From Acidobacteria bacterium Ga0077551 (GTDB lineage Bacteria > Pseudomonadota > Alphaproteobacteria > Caulobacterales > Hyphomonadaceae), in contig LNFC01000025.1 in the NCBI GenBank assembly GCA_001464545.1, positions 1 to 64,000 of the forward strand: DNA of 64,000 nucleotides, read 5' to 3'. The notes under the pieces were generated by a model, which saw only the letters and a list, made by a program, of their open reading frames with translations, had not been told where the DNA came from and made no database searches. This document shows positions 10,157-19,638 of the stretch, piece by piece. The stretch's first letter is position 1. Each line of letters starts with the position of its first letter. The translations under genes were made by a program, and so were the position numbers.

Positions 10157-11878
10157 CTATGGAGCCGCCGTCTCCGCCACCCACGCCTTCACCTGCGCGT
10201 CCAGCACATCCAGCGGCACGGCGCCCTGGCCGAGCACCACATCGTGGAACTCACGGATGTCGAACTTTTCGCCGAGCGCCGCTTCCGCTTCGGCGCGCAG
10301 CGCCCGGATCTTCAGCTCACCGATCTTGTAGGCGGTCGCCTGGCCCGGCCAGCCGATATAGCGGGTGACTTCGGTTTGGATATTCAGCGGGCTGAGGGCA
10401 GAATTGTCGATGAAGCAGGCCTCGGCCTCCGCGCGCGTCCAGCCATACCAGTGCAGCCCGGTATCGGCGACGAGGCGGCAGGCGCGCCACATCTCGTAGG
10501 AGAGCGCGCCGAAGTGTTCGTAAGGCGTCTGATAGATGCCGGCCTCGCCCGCGATGCGTTCGGCATAGAGGCCCCAGCCTTCGCCGAAGGCGGTCGCGTA
10601 GTATTCCTGCCGGAAGCGCGGCTGGCCCTCCATTTCCTGCGCGAGGGCGATCTGCAGGTGGTGACCGGGCACCGCTTCATGGGCGGACAGTGCCGGTAGT
10701 TCATAAAGTGGACGCTGCTCCAGCGCGTAGGTGTTGACAAGATAGCTGCCCTTCCGGCCCTCGGCCGGGTCGCCCTGCGAGTAGCGCCCCGTGGTGTATC
10801 CGGGCGCAATCGAGAGCGGAACGGGATCGACCGTATAGCCAAGCTTCGGCAGCTGGTTGAACCAGAGCGGCAGGACAAGGTCGATCCGGTCCGTGATCTC
10901 CTTGGCCTTGGCCATCAGTTCGGTGTCGGACTGGGCGTAGAATTGCGGATCGGTACGCAGGAAGGCCTGGAACTCGGCAAACGAGCCCGCAAAGCCCGTC
11001 TCCGCCATCACGCCCTCCATTTCGGCCCGGATGCGGGCCACTTCGGTGAGGCCGATGGCGTGGATCTCCTCAGGCGAATAGCCAGCCCCCGCCGTATGCG
11101 CGTCAACCGCTACCGCGTAGGCCTCGCGCCCGCCCGGCAGTCCGGCGATCCCTGCTTGCTCCCGGGCGGCGGGCGCATAGGCGAGATCGATGAAGCGGGC
11201 CGTGTCACGATAGGCCTGTATGGCGTTCGCGACCGCTGCGAGCCCGTCCGCCTTCAGACGCGCCGCCGCCTCGGGCGGGATCCTGTCCGGCAGCGACAGG
11301 AACGGAGCGTACAGCTCGCTGGCCGCCGGATCGGCAACGATTTGCGCTTCGATCTGCGCCCGCATGGTGGCCAGCGGGTCCTTGTTGGCGGTCCAGCCGG
11401 TGGTGATGCCCCGCGCCATGTTGATTCGGTTTTCGGCGAAGTAGCGGGGTACATCATTCAGCCTCTGGACCCAGGCTTCCGCCTCGTCCTCGGTTTTCAG
11501 CCGCAGACGCAGCGCGGCAAACACCGGCGCAGCCTGGAAGCCCCAGTCGCCGGTGAACGGGATGCGGGCAGTGTCCAGTTCGTCAGCGCTGATTTCATCG
11601 GCGAGCAGGCGTTTGAGAATGGCGGCGTCCACCGTGCGGGCCGTGTCCGCCGATTCTATCTCGTCCAGCAGCGCGCGGGCGGTTTCGGCGCGGGCGGCGA
11701 TGTCGCGGGGGCGGACATGGCCCCAGCCGGTCGGCGCAGCGCCCGCGGCGCGGGCGGCTTCGGCCGGATCGGCGGCCATCACATAGGTCTCGTAAGCCTC
11801 GACCAGCGGATCGAGCGGGTCCGCAAAGGCGGGCATGGACAAGGCCAGGATGCCTGCCGCAAGGACAGTCGGTTTCAT
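10157..11878 (-). CDS. Secreted DUF885-family protein, putative metallopeptidase
   Basis: 573 residues. The start at 11878 gives a clean signal peptide (MKPTVLAAGILALSMPAFA); the longer reading would begin at a TTG without such a signal. The family hallmark is LSAHEAVPGHHLQIA, a His-Glu...His-His pattern resembling gluzincin zinc sites, with a downstream AFGEGWGLYAERIAGE segment that supplies further acidic ligands. Members are described as DUF885 and are suspected metallo-carboxypeptidases; no substrate is known here. Exported to the periplasm by the signal peptide. It stands alone, divergent from the sdh operon. Confidence 0.85.
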   Translation of the reverse strand: MKPTVLAAGILALSMPAFADPLDPLVEAYETYVMAADPAEAARAAGAAPTGWGHVRPRDIAARAETARALLDEIESADTARTVDAAILKRLLADEISADELDTARIPFTGDWGFQAAPVFAALRLRLKTEDEAEAWVQRLNDVPRYFAENRINMARGITTGWTANKDPLATMRAQIEAQIVADPAASELYAPFLSLPDRIPPEAAARLKADGLAAVANAIQAYRDTARFIDLAYAPAAREQAGIAGLPGGREAYAVAVDAHTAGAGYSPEEIHAIGLTEVARIRAEMEGVMAETGFAGSFAEFQAFLRTDPQFYAQSDTELMAKAKEITDRIDLVLPLWFNQLPKLGYTVDPVPLSIAPGYTTGRYSQGDPAEGRKGSYLVNTYALEQRPLYELPALSAHEAVPGHHLQIALAQEMEGQPRFRQEYYATAFGEGWGLYAERIAGEAGIYQTPYEHFGALSYEMWRACRLVADTGLHWYGWTRAEAEACFIDNSALSPLNIQTEVTRYIGWPGQATAYKIGELKIRALRAEAEAALGEKFDIREFHDVVLGQGAVPLDVLDAQVKAWVAETAAP

Positions 11879-11971
11879 AATGTCGCTCTCGTCTTTGCCT
11901 GCGTTGACACGACCATAGAGGCGCCTAGAAGGCGAGGCCAAGTGTTTTCACGGCGCGCAAGGATCGACTGA

Positions 11972-12370
11972 ATGTCCGGCACTCCCAAGGCTGATTCGCG
12001 GCCGCTTTCTCCCCACCTTCAGGTCTGGCGTTTCCATGCCACCATGCTGGCCTCGATCACCCACCGATTCACGGGCATGGGCCTCTATGGCGGCACGCTG
12101 CTGATCGCCGCCTGGCTGGTCGCGCTGGCCAGCGGTCCGGACGCCTATGCCACGGTCGAGGCAATCGCCTTCTCCATTCCCGGCCAGATCCTGCTCTTCC
12201 TCTGGGCCTTCGCCGTATTGTTCCACTTCGCCAACGGCATTCGCCACCTGCTCTGGGATGGCCCGGGCCTCGGGTTCAACCCGAAGCTCGCCAGCCAGAT
12301 CTCGATCTTCAACTATGCGTTCGCGCTGGTCGGGGCGATTGCCCTGATGGCCGCCGCGGTCCTGTCGTAA
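11972..12370 (+). CDS. sdhC: Succinate dehydrogenase cytochrome b556 subunit
   Basis: 132 residues with three membrane helices. It has the SdhC signature SITHRFTGMGLYGG after helix start and the haem-ligand segment HFANGIRHLLWD. It anchors the SdhAB catalytic part in the inner membrane and contributes to ubiquinone and haem b binding in complex II. It heads the operon sdhC-sdhD-sdhA-(98-aa gene)-sdhB, with 11 bases to sdhD. The N-terminal KADSRPLSPHLQVW segment is typical of alphaproteobacterial SdhC. Confidence 0.95.
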   Translation: MSGTPKADSRPLSPHLQVWRFHATMLASITHRFTGMGLYGGTLLIAAWLVALASGPDAYATVEAIAFSIPGQILLFLWAFAVLFHFANGIRHLLWDGPGLGFNPKLASQISIFNYAFALVGAIALMAAAVLS

Positions 12371-12381
12371 GGCGCACCGGG

Positions 12382-12771
12382 ATGTCCGACAGCAAGTTCG
12401 TCACGCCCACCAAGATCACCCGCGGCCTCGGCGCCTCGAAGACCGGCACCAGCCACCATATCCGCCAGCGCGTCTCCGCGCTCGCGCTGATCGTGCTGGT
12501 GCCGTGGTTCCTGTTCTCGATCATGAAGGCGGCCCTCGGCGGCTACGCTGACGCGATGACCTGGGTCAGCTCGCCGCTGAATGCGACGCTCCTGGTGCTG
12601 ACCGCCGGCGCGGCCTTCTACCACATGCGCCTCGGTATGCAGGCGGTCATCGAAGACTACATAGGTAAGACGGGCACGCGCGCCGCGCTCCTCATTCTCA
12701 ACACCTTCTTCGCGGCCGCACTGTTCGTGGTGGTTGTGATGTCGGTGCTGCGGATCTGGACGGGCAGCTGA
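12382..12771 (+). CDS. sdhD: Succinate dehydrogenase hydrophobic membrane anchor subunit
   Basis: 129 residues with three hydrophobic helices. The QRVSALALIVLVPW segment and the haem-binding FYHMRLGMQAVIEDY segment are diagnostic for SdhD. Together with SdhC it forms the quinone site of complex II. The N-terminal region (TKITRGLGASKTGTSHHIRQ) is the usual cytoplasmic extension. It lies between sdhC and sdhA in the operon. Confidence 0.95.
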   Translation: MSDSKFVTPTKITRGLGASKTGTSHHIRQRVSALALIVLVPWFLFSIMKAALGGYADAMTWVSSPLNATLLVLTAGAAFYHMRLGMQAVIEDYIGKTGTRAALLILNTFFAAALFVVVVMSVLRIWTGS

Positions 12772-12798
12772 GGCGCAAGGCGAAAGACAGGCAGGACC

Positions 12799-14586
12799 AT
12801 GAGCAGCTATAACTGGATCGATCACACCTACGACGTCGTTGTTGTCGGCGCCGGCGGGTCGGGCCTCCGGGCAGCCCTCGGCGCGGCCCAGGCGGGCCTG
12901 CGCACGGCCTGCATCACTAAGGTGTTCCCCACCCGCTCCCACACCGTGGCGGCGCAGGGCGGCATCGCGGCCTCCCTCGGCAACATGTCCGAGGACAGCT
13001 GGAAATGGCACATGTACGATACGGTCAAGGGTTCCGACTGGCTCGGTGACCAGGACGCGATCGAATACCTCGTGCGCAACGCCCCGGCCGCCGTCTATGA
13101 ACTCGAGCACTGGGGCATGCCCTTCTCGCGGACCGAGGAAGGCAAGATCTACCAGCGCGCCTTCGGCGGCATGACGCGGGACTATGGCAAGGGCCCGGTG
13201 CAGCGCACCTGCGCCGCCGCCGACCGCACCGGCCACGCCATGCTGCACACGCTGTACGGCCAGTGCGTGCGCGAAGAGACCGAGTTCTTCATCGAGTATT
13301 TCGCCCTCGACCTGATCATGGACGAGGACGGCGCCTGCGTCGGCGTCACCGCCTGGAAACTGGATGACGGCACGCTGCACCGGTTTCGCGCGCAGAAAAC
13401 CATCCTCGCCACCGGCGGCTATGGCCGCGCCTATTTCTCCTGCACCTCGGCGCACACCTGCACCGGCGACGGCAATGCCATGGTGCTGCGCGCCGGCCTG
13501 CCGCTGCAGGACATGGAGTTCGTGCAGTTCCACCCGACCGGCATCTACGGCTCAGGCTGCCTGATCACCGAAGGCGCCCGCGGCGAAGGCGGCTACCTGA
13601 CGAACTCAGAAGGTGAGCGCTTCATGGAGCGCTATGCGCCGTCGGCGAAGGATCTTGCGTCGCGCGATGTTGTCTCCCGCGCGATGACGATGGAAATCCG
13701 CGAAGGCCGCGGCGTCGGCCCCGAGAAGGACCACATCTACCTGCACCTCAACCACCTCTCCCCCGAAGCGCTGCACGAGCGCCTGCCGGGCATTTCCGAG
13801 ACGGCCAAGATCTTTGCCGGCGTGGACGTGACCAAGGAGCCGATCCCGGTGCTGCCGACGGTCCATTACAACATGGGCGGCATCCCGACGAACTTCCACG
13901 GCGAAGTCCTCACCAAGAAGAACGGCGATCCGGATTCGGTCGTGCCCGGCCTGATGGCCGTCGGCGAAGCGGCCTGTGTGTCCGTACACGGAGCCAACCG
14001 CCTCGGCTCCAACTCGCTGATCGACCTTGTCGTGTTCGGCCGCGCGGCGGGCCTGCGCTGCGGGGCGACGACCGAAGCCGGCGCGCGCCAGCGCGACCTG
14101 CCCGCCAAAGCAACGGACGCCCACCTCGCCCGGTTCGACAAGATACGCAATGCGAGCGGCGGTGAGCCAGTCGCCAAGCTGCGCCTCGAGATGCAGAAGG
14201 CGATGCAATCCGATTGCGCCGTGTTCCGCACAGGTTCCGTGCTCAAGAACGGTGTCGAGGCGATCGACGAGGTCTACAAAAAACTGCCCGGCATCGACGT
14301 GAAGGATCGCGGCATGATCTGGAACACCGATCTCGTCGAGGCCCTGGAGTTCGACAACCTGATCTGCCAGGCCGCCGTGACCGTCAACTCGGCCGCCAAC
14401 CGCGAGGAAAGCCGCGGCGCCCATGCGCGCGAGGATTTCTCCGACCGCAACGACGAAAAGTGGATGAAGCACACGCTGGCCTGGGTCGACGGCGCCGGCA
14501 AGGTGACCATCGATTACCGCCCGGTCCACGAGTACACGCTGTCGAACGACATCGCGTATATCGAGCCGAAAGCGCGGGTGTACTGA
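12799..14586 (+). CDS. sdhA: Succinate dehydrogenase flavoprotein subunit
   Basis: 595 residues, full length. The FAD dinucleotide fold [18 protein letters not shown] is near the N-terminus, and the covalent flavin attachment site is His48 in [12 protein letters not shown]. Active-site elements include [20 protein letters not shown] and the [19 protein letters not shown] segment. It oxidises succinate to fumarate in the TCA cycle and passes electrons to SdhB. GGCAGGACC precedes the ATG. The following gene in the operon is an unexpected 98-aa protein, with sdhB after it. Confidence 0.97.
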   Translation: MSSYNWIDHTYDVVVVGAGGSGLRAALGAAQAGLRTACITKVFPTRSHTVAAQGGIAASLGNMSEDSWKWHMYDTVKGSDWLGDQDAIEYLVRNAPAAVYELEHWGMPFSRTEEGKIYQRAFGGMTRDYGKGPVQRTCAAADRTGHAMLHTLYGQCVREETEFFIEYFALDLIMDEDGACVGVTAWKLDDGTLHRFRAQKTILATGGYGRAYFSCTSAHTCTGDGNAMVLRAGLPLQDMEFVQFHPTGIYGSGCLITEGARGEGGYLTNSEGERFMERYAPSAKDLASRDVVSRAMTMEIREGRGVGPEKDHIYLHLNHLSPEALHERLPGISETAKIFAGVDVTKEPIPVLPTVHYNMGGIPTNFHGEVLTKKNGDPDSVVPGLMAVGEAACVSVHGANRLGSNSLIDLVVFGRAAGLRCGATTEAGARQRDLPAKATDAHLARFDKIRNASGGEPVAKLRLEMQKAMQSDCAVFRTGSVLKNGVEAIDEVYKKLPGIDVKDRGMIWNTDLVEALEFDNLICQAAVTVNSAANREESRGAHAREDFSDRNDEKWMKHTLAWVDGAGKVTIDYRPVHEYTLSNDIAYIEPKARVY

Positions 14587-14617
14587 TTGAATTTGGTCTT
14601 CAGGCGCGGAGGGGTGG

Positions 14618-14914
14618 ATGAGTGAATACAAATCCGTCTGGGTTCGCGCCGGAAGGCAGAAGAAGGAAGAGAAGAAACTGCTCGGCCGGGGCGTGAAGCT
14701 GGTCGACGATCCGCACCAGGCGGACATCGCCGACCTCAGCGCCCAGATCGAGATGGCCTGCAACAGGCTGCATGAAGAAGGCTATGACGTGATTTCCATA
14801 CTCCCCTCCGTGAGCGGACATTCGGAAAAAGGCGCCGTCAACCAAGGCGGCTATGGCTTTGGATTCAGCATTACCGATGGCGCGGTGATCACCGCCCGCC
14901 GCCGCAACGTTTAA
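14618..14914 (+). CDS. Small protein of unknown function embedded in the sdh operon
   Basis: 98 residues, not recognised. It starts with a charged segment rich in Lys/Glu (about residues 11-25: [16 protein letters not shown]) and has a helical middle ([20 protein letters not shown]). It ends with a glycine/aromatic stretch [19 protein letters not shown] that looks like a beta hairpin. There are no membrane segments or signal peptide, so it should be cytoplasmic. GCGGAGGGGTGG lies before the ATG, and the gene sits 31 bases after sdhA and 23 before sdhB, so co-transcription is nearly certain. A role in complex II assembly or control is possible but unproven; it does not resemble SdhE. Confidence 0.8.
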   Translation: MSEYKSVWVRAGRQKKEEKKLLGRGVKLVDDPHQADIADLSAQIEMACNRLHEEGYDVISILPSVSGHSEKGAVNQGGYGFGFSITDGAVITARRRNV

Positions 14915-14937
14915 CACCTGACCGCCAGGACGAGACC

Positions 14938-15720
14938 ATGGTTCAACTGACCCTCCCGAAGAACTCGAAAGTCGGCAAAGGCAAGACCTGGCCGAAGCCG
15001 CAGGGCGCGACCAACCTGCGCGAGTTCCGCATCTATCGCTACAGCCCAGAAGAGACCGGCAACCCGCGCTGGGACACCTACTGGGTCGACATGGACAAAG
15101 CCGGGACGATGATCCTCGACGTCCTGTTCTACATCAAGAACACAGTCGACCCGACCCTCGCCTTCCGCCGCTCCTGCCGCGAAGGCGTCTGCGGCTCCTG
15201 CGCGATGAACATTGCCGGGCGCAACACCATCGCCTGCACCAAGGGCTTCGACGACCTGCCGGGCGGCGTCATCACGATCAGCCCGCTGCCGCACATGCCG
15301 GTGATCCGCGACCTCGTGCCGGACCTGACCAATTTCTTCGCCCAGCATGCCTATGTGCAACCCTACCTGAAGACCGTCTCGCCAGCTCCGGAAAAGGAAT
15401 GGCGCCAGTCGGAAGCCGACCGCTCGCAGCTGGACGGCCTCTACGAGTGCATCCTGTGCGCCTGCTGCTCGACATCCTGCCCCTCCTACTGGTGGAACGG
15501 CGAGAAATACCTCGGCCCGGCGGCGCTGCTGCAGGCTTACCGCTGGCTGATCGACAGCCGCGACGAGGCCACCGGCGAGCGACTCGACGACCTCGAGGAT
15601 CCGTTCAAGCTCTACCGCTGCCACACGATCATGAACTGCGCGCAGGTCTGCCCGAAGGGGCTGAACCCGGCCGAGGCCATCGCCAAGGTCAAGCACATGA
15701 TGATCGAGCGGGTCAGCTAG
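14938..15720 (+). CDS. sdhB: Succinate dehydrogenase iron-sulfur subunit
   Basis: 260 residues. The plant-type [2Fe-2S] domain has [21 protein letters not shown], and the C-terminal ferredoxin domain has [12 protein letters not shown] and [17 protein letters not shown] for the [4Fe-4S] and [3Fe-4S] clusters. It carries electrons from the SdhA flavin to ubiquinone. The stop codon TAG at 15718-15720 lies inside the first bases of a dispersed hairpin repeat. It ends the operon. Confidence 0.96.
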   Translation: MVQLTLPKNSKVGKGKTWPKPQGATNLREFRIYRYSPEETGNPRWDTYWVDMDKAGTMILDVLFYIKNTVDPTLAFRRSCREGVCGSCAMNIAGRNTIACTKGFDDLPGGVITISPLPHMPVIRDLVPDLTNFFAQHAYVQPYLKTVSPAPEKEWRQSEADRSQLDGLYECILCACCSTSCPSYWWNGEKYLGPAALLQAYRWLIDSRDEATGERLDDLEDPFKLYRCHTIMNCAQVCPKGLNPAEAIAKVKHMMIERVS

Positions 15721-15781
15721 AGCAAACTCCGCTCAAGTGGGCACCGGTTGAGCGCAAGAATTTGCGGCCAATCAAAAATCT
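15717..15781 (+). repeat. 65-bp dispersed hairpin repeat, copy 1
   Basis: Starts CTAGAGCAAA and forms a two-part stem: outer arms GCAAACTC (15722-15729) and GAATTTGC (15758-15765), inner arms CGCTCAA (15730-15736) and TTGAGCG (15748-15754), with an 11-base loop GTGGGCACCGG. A tail CCAATCAAAAATCT follows. A second copy in inverse orientation is at 39924-39988; the two differ at four of 65 positions. The TAG of the repeat is the sdhB stop codon and its far end touches the stop of the HNH gene, so it also probably serves as a terminator for both. Confidence 0.9.
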
Positions 15782-16031
15782 ACCCGCGCGCACCTTTGCG
15801 CTTGTTGCAGGCCGCGTGGGCGAGTTGAAGATTGTCCGCGCGGTCTGATCCGCCCGCCGCCTTCGGCCGGATGTGATCAAACGTCGGGCGCTGTTTCTTC
15901 CACAGCGTCGCATGGGTCAGCTCGAACCGGTCCTTCGGCATCGCCAGCCCGCACAGCGCGCAGCAGCCTTCCTGCGCCTCCCACAGGCTGCGGAAAAGCT
16001 CCGTGTACGGAGGGGCGAAGCTCTGGCTCAC
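15780..16031 (-). CDS. HNH endonuclease domain protein
   Basis: 83 residues from a GTG at 16031 that overlaps the folD stop (GTGA). It has the HNH layout: a CxxC zinc knuckle (CALC, residues 24-27), the catalytic [11 protein letters not shown] with Asp-His at 52-53, the Asn67 position in DNLQL, and a closing HAACNKRKG. Small stand-alone HNH proteins can be nicking enzymes or remnants of mobile elements. Here it follows folD in the minus-strand YggT-DUF167-folD operon and ends at the hairpin repeat. An ATG at 16067 inside folD is a less likely start. Confidence 0.75.
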   Translation of the reverse strand: MSQSFAPPYTELFRSLWEAQEGCCALCGLAMPKDRFELTHATLWKKQRPTFDHIRPKAAGGSDRADNLQLAHAACNKRKGARG

Positions 16032-16915
16032 AGGCCGGCCGGCACAGGCCAGCCGCGCCGCGCGCATGCTGCCAGCACCGTGTTGCGCAAGAGGCACGCA
16101 ATCGTCATCGGCCCGACCCCACCTGGCACCGGTGTGATGAAACCGGCGACTTCCGCGCAGCTCGCATAATGCGCATCGCCCACCAGCTTGGTCTTGCCCT
16201 CGCCCTTCTCGGGCGCCGGCACGCGGTTGATGCCGACATCAATGATCGCCGCGCCCGGCTTCACCCAGTCGCCGCGCACCATCTCCGGCCGGCCCACCGC
16301 CGGCACCAGGATGTCCGCCTCCCGGCACACCGCGGCGAGGTCCGCCGTCCGGCTGTGGGCAATCGTCACCGTACAATTCTCGGCCAGGAACAGCAGCGCC
16401 GCCGGCTTGCCGACAAGGATCGAGCGCCCGATCACCACCGCATGCTTGCCTGAAAGGTTGTCCCCCAGCGCGCGCTTGGCGAGGATCACCGAGCCGACCG
16501 GCGTACACGGACGAAGCCCCGGCTTGCCGAGGCTGAGGCGCCCGGCGGACACTTCCGTCAGCCCGTCAACATCCTTGGACGGATCGATCAGCTCGATCGC
16601 GGCGTCCGAATCAAGGCCCGCCGGCAAGGGCAACTGTAGCAGGATGCCGTCCACCTCGGGGTCCGCGTTCAGCGCCGCGATCAGCGCCTCGACTTCGCCC
16701 TGCGTGGCGCTCGCCGCCAGCCGGTGATGGCGCGAGACCATGCCCGCCTCGCCGGTCGCCTTCACCTTGTTGCGGACGTAGACTTCGCTCGCCGCATCCT
16801 CGCCAACGAGCACCACGGCCAGAACCGGCACGCCCGGCAACTCGCCCACTGCCCGCGCGACCGCCGCGCGCACATCGGCCGCGACCTGAACTCCGTCAAT
16901 CCGCACTGCGCTCAT
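16028..16915 (-). CDS. folD: Bifunctional methylenetetrahydrofolate dehydrogenase/cyclohydrolase
   Basis: 295 residues. The active-site lysine lies in [13 protein letters not shown], the GILLQLPLP motif and the NADP-binding [17 protein letters not shown] segment are intact, and the C-terminal [18 protein letters not shown] motif is diagnostic. It interconverts 5,10-methylene- and 10-formyl-tetrahydrofolate in one-carbon metabolism. The start at 16915 overlaps the end of the DUF167 gene by 20 bases; it belongs to a compact operon with YggT and DUF167. Confidence 0.95.
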   Translation of the reverse strand: MSAVRIDGVQVAADVRAAVARAVGELPGVPVLAVVLVGEDAASEVYVRNKVKATGEAGMVSRHHRLAASATQGEVEALIAALNADPEVDGILLQLPLPAGLDSDAAIELIDPSKDVDGLTEVSAGRLSLGKPGLRPCTPVGSVILAKRALGDNLSGKHAVVIGRSILVGKPAALLFLAENCTVTIAHSRTADLAAVCREADILVPAVGRPEMVRGDWVKPGAAIIDVGINRVPAPEKGEGKTKLVGDAHYASCAEVAGFITPVPGGVGPMTIACLLRNTVLAACARRGWPVPAGL

Positions 16916-17195
16916 CTGCCAGCCAGCCCTCAATCACACCCGCCAGATCCGGCGGGCCCTCAATTTCGAGGCCTTTTAGCCGAGTCTTGCCGCCCGTCAC
17001 CACCTGCACCGCAGACTTCGCGACGCCCAGCGCCTTCGCGACCGTAAGCTGCACCGCCGCATTCGCCGCGCCGTCCTCGGGCTGCGCCCGCACCCGCACT
17101 TTCAGGAACACCCGGCCGGCATCGTCCGTGCCCCGGCCCTCGATCCGGTCTGCCGATCCGCCCGGCTGAACCCGCACGGCCAGCCGGTGACGCAT
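16896..17195 (-). CDS. DUF167 (YggU) family protein
   Basis: 99 residues, small alpha/beta protein. It has the family features [13 protein letters not shown] near the N-terminus, [15 protein letters not shown] with the conserved PEDGAAN loop, and [15 protein letters not shown] toward the end. Function of the family is not established. It is often next to yggT, as here, where the yggT stop and this ATG overlap (TGATG). No membrane segments. Confidence 0.88.
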   Translation of the reverse strand: MRHRLAVRVQPGGSADRIEGRGTDDAGRVFLKVRVRAQPEDGAANAAVQLTVAKALGVAKSAVQVVTGGKTRLKGLEIEGPPDLAGVIEGWLADERSAD

Positions 17196-17488
17196 CAGAA
17201 CGGTACGAGGCTGTAGCCGTAGCGGGAGATCACCGAGCGCAGGAAGAAGATGATCAGCAGCACCACCAGCGGCGTCAGGTCGATGCCCGACATCGACGGC
17301 AGGATATTGCGGATCGGCCGGTACAGAGGCTCGGTCAGCCGCTCCAGCCCGCCCCAGATCTGCGCCACGATATTGTTACGCAGGTCGAGCACGCGGAAGG
17401 TCAGAAGCCAGGACAGGACGGCCTGGATGAGGATGATCCAGGTGGCGATCGAGAGAATCGCAAGCAGGACGTCGAGGATCGCTTTCAT
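17195..17488 (-). CDS. YggT family integral membrane protein
   Basis: 97 residues with two hydrophobic segments, residues about 5-28 (LLAILSIATWIILIQAVLSW) and about 68-88. Between them are PLYRPIRNILPSMSGIDLTPL, the conserved loop of the family (PxxRPxRxxLPxxxGIDxSP). YggT proteins have been linked to osmotic or envelope processes, but the function is not firm. It is the first gene of the minus-strand run leading through DUF167 and folD to the HNH gene. Confidence 0.9.
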   Translation of the reverse strand: MKAILDVLLAILSIATWIILIQAVLSWLLTFRVLDLRNNIVAQIWGGLERLTEPLYRPIRNILPSMSGIDLTPLVVLLIIFFLRSVISRYGYSLVPF

Positions 17489-17642
17489 GGGTGCGGGGTC
17501 GCTCCGGCGGTGGGGTATGAACTAGATGTCACTTAGGGTGTATCGCCCCCCTCCGGCAAGGTTCACCCCGCCAATTGTCGCAACGGAAGGGTTTGGCAAG
17601 CCCCCCCAACGGCCCTAGCCTACCTACCTTCCTCCCGGGACG

Positions 17643-18887
17643 ATGCACATGGACACGACCGAAACACCGCTGCATCCGCTCTCGGCGTTCCAGCGAAACA
17701 TGCTGATGCTGGCGACCATCGCGATGGGCGCCGGCATGAGCATCAATTTCGTGGTCGTCGCCCCGCTCACCCGCAAGGCCGGGCTCGGCGAGGTCGAGGT
17801 CGCCGCGATCCTGACCCTGTCCACCCTGCTCTACGCCTTCATGATCCCCCAATGGGGCCGCATCGCCGACCGGGTGGGCCGCAAGCGCGTCATGGTCTTC
17901 TCCCTGATCATGATGGGCCTCACCAACACGGCCTTCCTGTTCACGCTGGAGGCCGCCCTCGCCGGCGCGATGGCCGGCATGGCGCTGCTGCTGACGCTGG
18001 TCTTCGTTCGCCTCTGGTTCGGCCTGCTGACGCCCGGCCTGCAGCCCGCCTCGATGGCGGCGATGACCGACGCGACGACGCCCGCCAACCGCGCCGCCGG
18101 TCTCGGCATGCTCGGCGCCGGCATGAGCATTGGCTCGATCCTCGGCCCCGCCGGCGCTGCCGCGCTTGCCCCCTTCGGCGCCCTCGCGCCGCTCTGGGGC
18201 ACCATCGTGTTCTGCATCGTGGTCGGCGTCGTCCTTGGCTACGCCCTGCCGAAAACCGTCCCCCGCGACCGCGCGATGCCGCGCCCGAAACCGCTGGCGA
18301 TGTTCGACAAGCGCGTGCGCCCGCACCTCGCCTTCCTGGTCGCCTATTTCATCTGTGTCGGGATGATCCAGCAGACCCTCGGCTGGTTCATCGAGGACCG
18401 CTACAATCTCGGCGCACTGGGAGAGAAATCCGGCGAGACCGCCGTGCTCTACACCGGCATCGTGTTCGCCTGCATGGCGGTCGCCACGATTGCCGTCCAG
18501 TTCGGCTACATCTCGCGCCACAAGCCAGACCCGCGAAAGCTGCTCCCCATCGGCCTCGGCATCGTCGTCGTCGGCTATATCGGCGCCGACACGCTGATGG
18601 CCTTCCCGCTGCTCTGCGCCAGCTTTTTCATCGTCGGCGTCGGCTCGGCGATGGCGATCCCGTCCGCCAATGCGCTCGGCAGCCTATCGGTCACCCGCGA
18701 AGAACAAGGCGCTGCGGCTGCCCTGATGTCGGCGGCCCCGCCGGCCGGCTTCATCTTCGGCCCGCTGATCGGCGCGGGCCTCTACAAATATGTCGGCCAC
18801 GCCGCGCCGCTGGTCGTCTCGGCCCTGCTGATGACCGGGCTGACGATCTACGCCTGGACGCTCATCCGCAAGGCGCCGGCGCTCTAG
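17643..18887 (+). CDS. MFS transporter
   Basis: 414 residues with twelve predicted membrane helices. The loop between helices 2 and 3 reads GRIADRVGRKRVMVF, the classic MFS motif A, and the N- and C-terminal halves show the usual pseudo-repeat. Substrate cannot be told; the group resembles drug or metabolite exporters. A second ATG six bases in is also possible. The stop shares the tetranucleotide CTAG with the stop of the convergent gene downstream. Confidence 0.85.
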   Translation: MHMDTTETPLHPLSAFQRNMLMLATIAMGAGMSINFVVVAPLTRKAGLGEVEVAAILTLSTLLYAFMIPQWGRIADRVGRKRVMVFSLIMMGLTNTAFLFTLEAALAGAMAGMALLLTLVFVRLWFGLLTPGLQPASMAAMTDATTPANRAAGLGMLGAGMSIGSILGPAGAAALAPFGALAPLWGTIVFCIVVGVVLGYALPKTVPRDRAMPRPKPLAMFDKRVRPHLAFLVAYFICVGMIQQTLGWFIEDRYNLGALGEKSGETAVLYTGIVFACMAVATIAVQFGYISRHKPDPRKLLPIGLGIVVVGYIGADTLMAFPLLCASFFIVGVGSAMAIPSANALGSLSVTREEQGAAAALMSAAPPAGFIFGPLIGAGLYKYVGHAAPLVVSALLMTGLTIYAWTLIRKAPAL

Positions 18888-19372
18888 TCCGCCTCCACCG
18901 GCGCCTTGCCAAAGGCGAGCACGGCGCCCGGCAGCGTGAAGGAAAGAAGGATCAGCCCGCCGAAGATGGCGTTCCAGTGCGTCCCGTCCGTGGGCCGCCA
19001 GAGATCGAGCTTTCCATTCGCCGCCATGTCCGCCGTCAGCATCATGTAGAGCACACCGATCAGCACGATCCCGGAGAAGACCGAGTGCGCCTGGAAGGAG
19101 GCCCGGTTGCGTTCCTCCCGTTCGCGCTCGTCGAGCAGGCTTTCCGGCTCCTGTGTCTGGCGGTGCAAGCTGGAGCCCGCCAGCACGGCGAAGGCGGCGA
19201 GCGCGGCGACCACTAGCGCCACGCCGGCCAGGCCGAGAGCAACACTGCCGCCCGCGACCAGCTGCAGGATGCAGCCAAGCGGATAGAAGGCATAGAGAAC
19301 GATCAGCAGTATACGGACGGTACCGGTTTGCAGCGGACGGCCGAAGGGATGGGCTTTCGAACGGATGAACAT
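18884..19372 (-). CDS. Membrane protein paired with XRE regulator
   Basis: 162 residues with four hydrophobic segments (roughly 20-42, 46-66, 96-114 and 133-152). Between the second and third is LLDEREREERNRASFQAHS, an arginine/glutamate-rich cytoplasmic linker like that in DUF2178-type membrane proteins. It starts six bases after the stop of the XRE regulator gene and is thus in the same operon. Such pairs are common, with the regulator controlling the membrane partner, but their role is unknown. Confidence 0.7.
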   Translation of the reverse strand: MFIRSKAHPFGRPLQTGTVRILLIVLYAFYPLGCILQLVAGGSVALGLAGVALVVAALAAFAVLAGSSLHRQTQEPESLLDEREREERNRASFQAHSVFSGIVLIGVLYMMLTADMAANGKLDLWRPTDGTHWNAIFGGLILLSFTLPGAVLAFGKAPVEAD

Positions 19373-19377
19373 GACGG

Positions 19378-19614
19378 TCAGGACTCCTGGTCTCTGAGGC
19401 TGTGCGCCAGCGGGGCAAACGGTTTCAGCGAGAACAGCTGCTCGACGGCCACCTCGAACAGTGCCGACAGCTTCAGCGCCAGCTCGACCGACGGCGCATA
19501 GTCGCCCCGCTCGAGATACCCGATCGTCTGCGGGTTGACCCCGACCGCCTCGGCAATGTCCTTCCGGCTGAGACCCCGCTCAGCCCGGAACACGGAAAGC
19601 CGGTTGTAGATCAC
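19378..19614 (-). CDS. XRE-family helix-turn-helix regulator (small, YgzD-like)
   Basis: 78 residues consisting almost entirely of one HTH_3 domain: RLSVFRAERGLSRKDIAEAV followed by GVNPQTIGYLERGDYAPSVELALKL. The C-terminal tail FEVAVEQLFSLKPF is typical of the short YgzD/YozG-type regulators that sit next to a membrane protein. It likely represses its own two-gene operon by binding the inverted repeat at 19645-19658. Confidence 0.88.
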   Translation of the reverse strand: MIYNRLSVFRAERGLSRKDIAEAVGVNPQTIGYLERGDYAPSVELALKLSALFEVAVEQLFSLKPFAPLAHSLRDQES

Positions 19615-19638
19615 CTGAAAACGCCTTCTATCTGCAGC

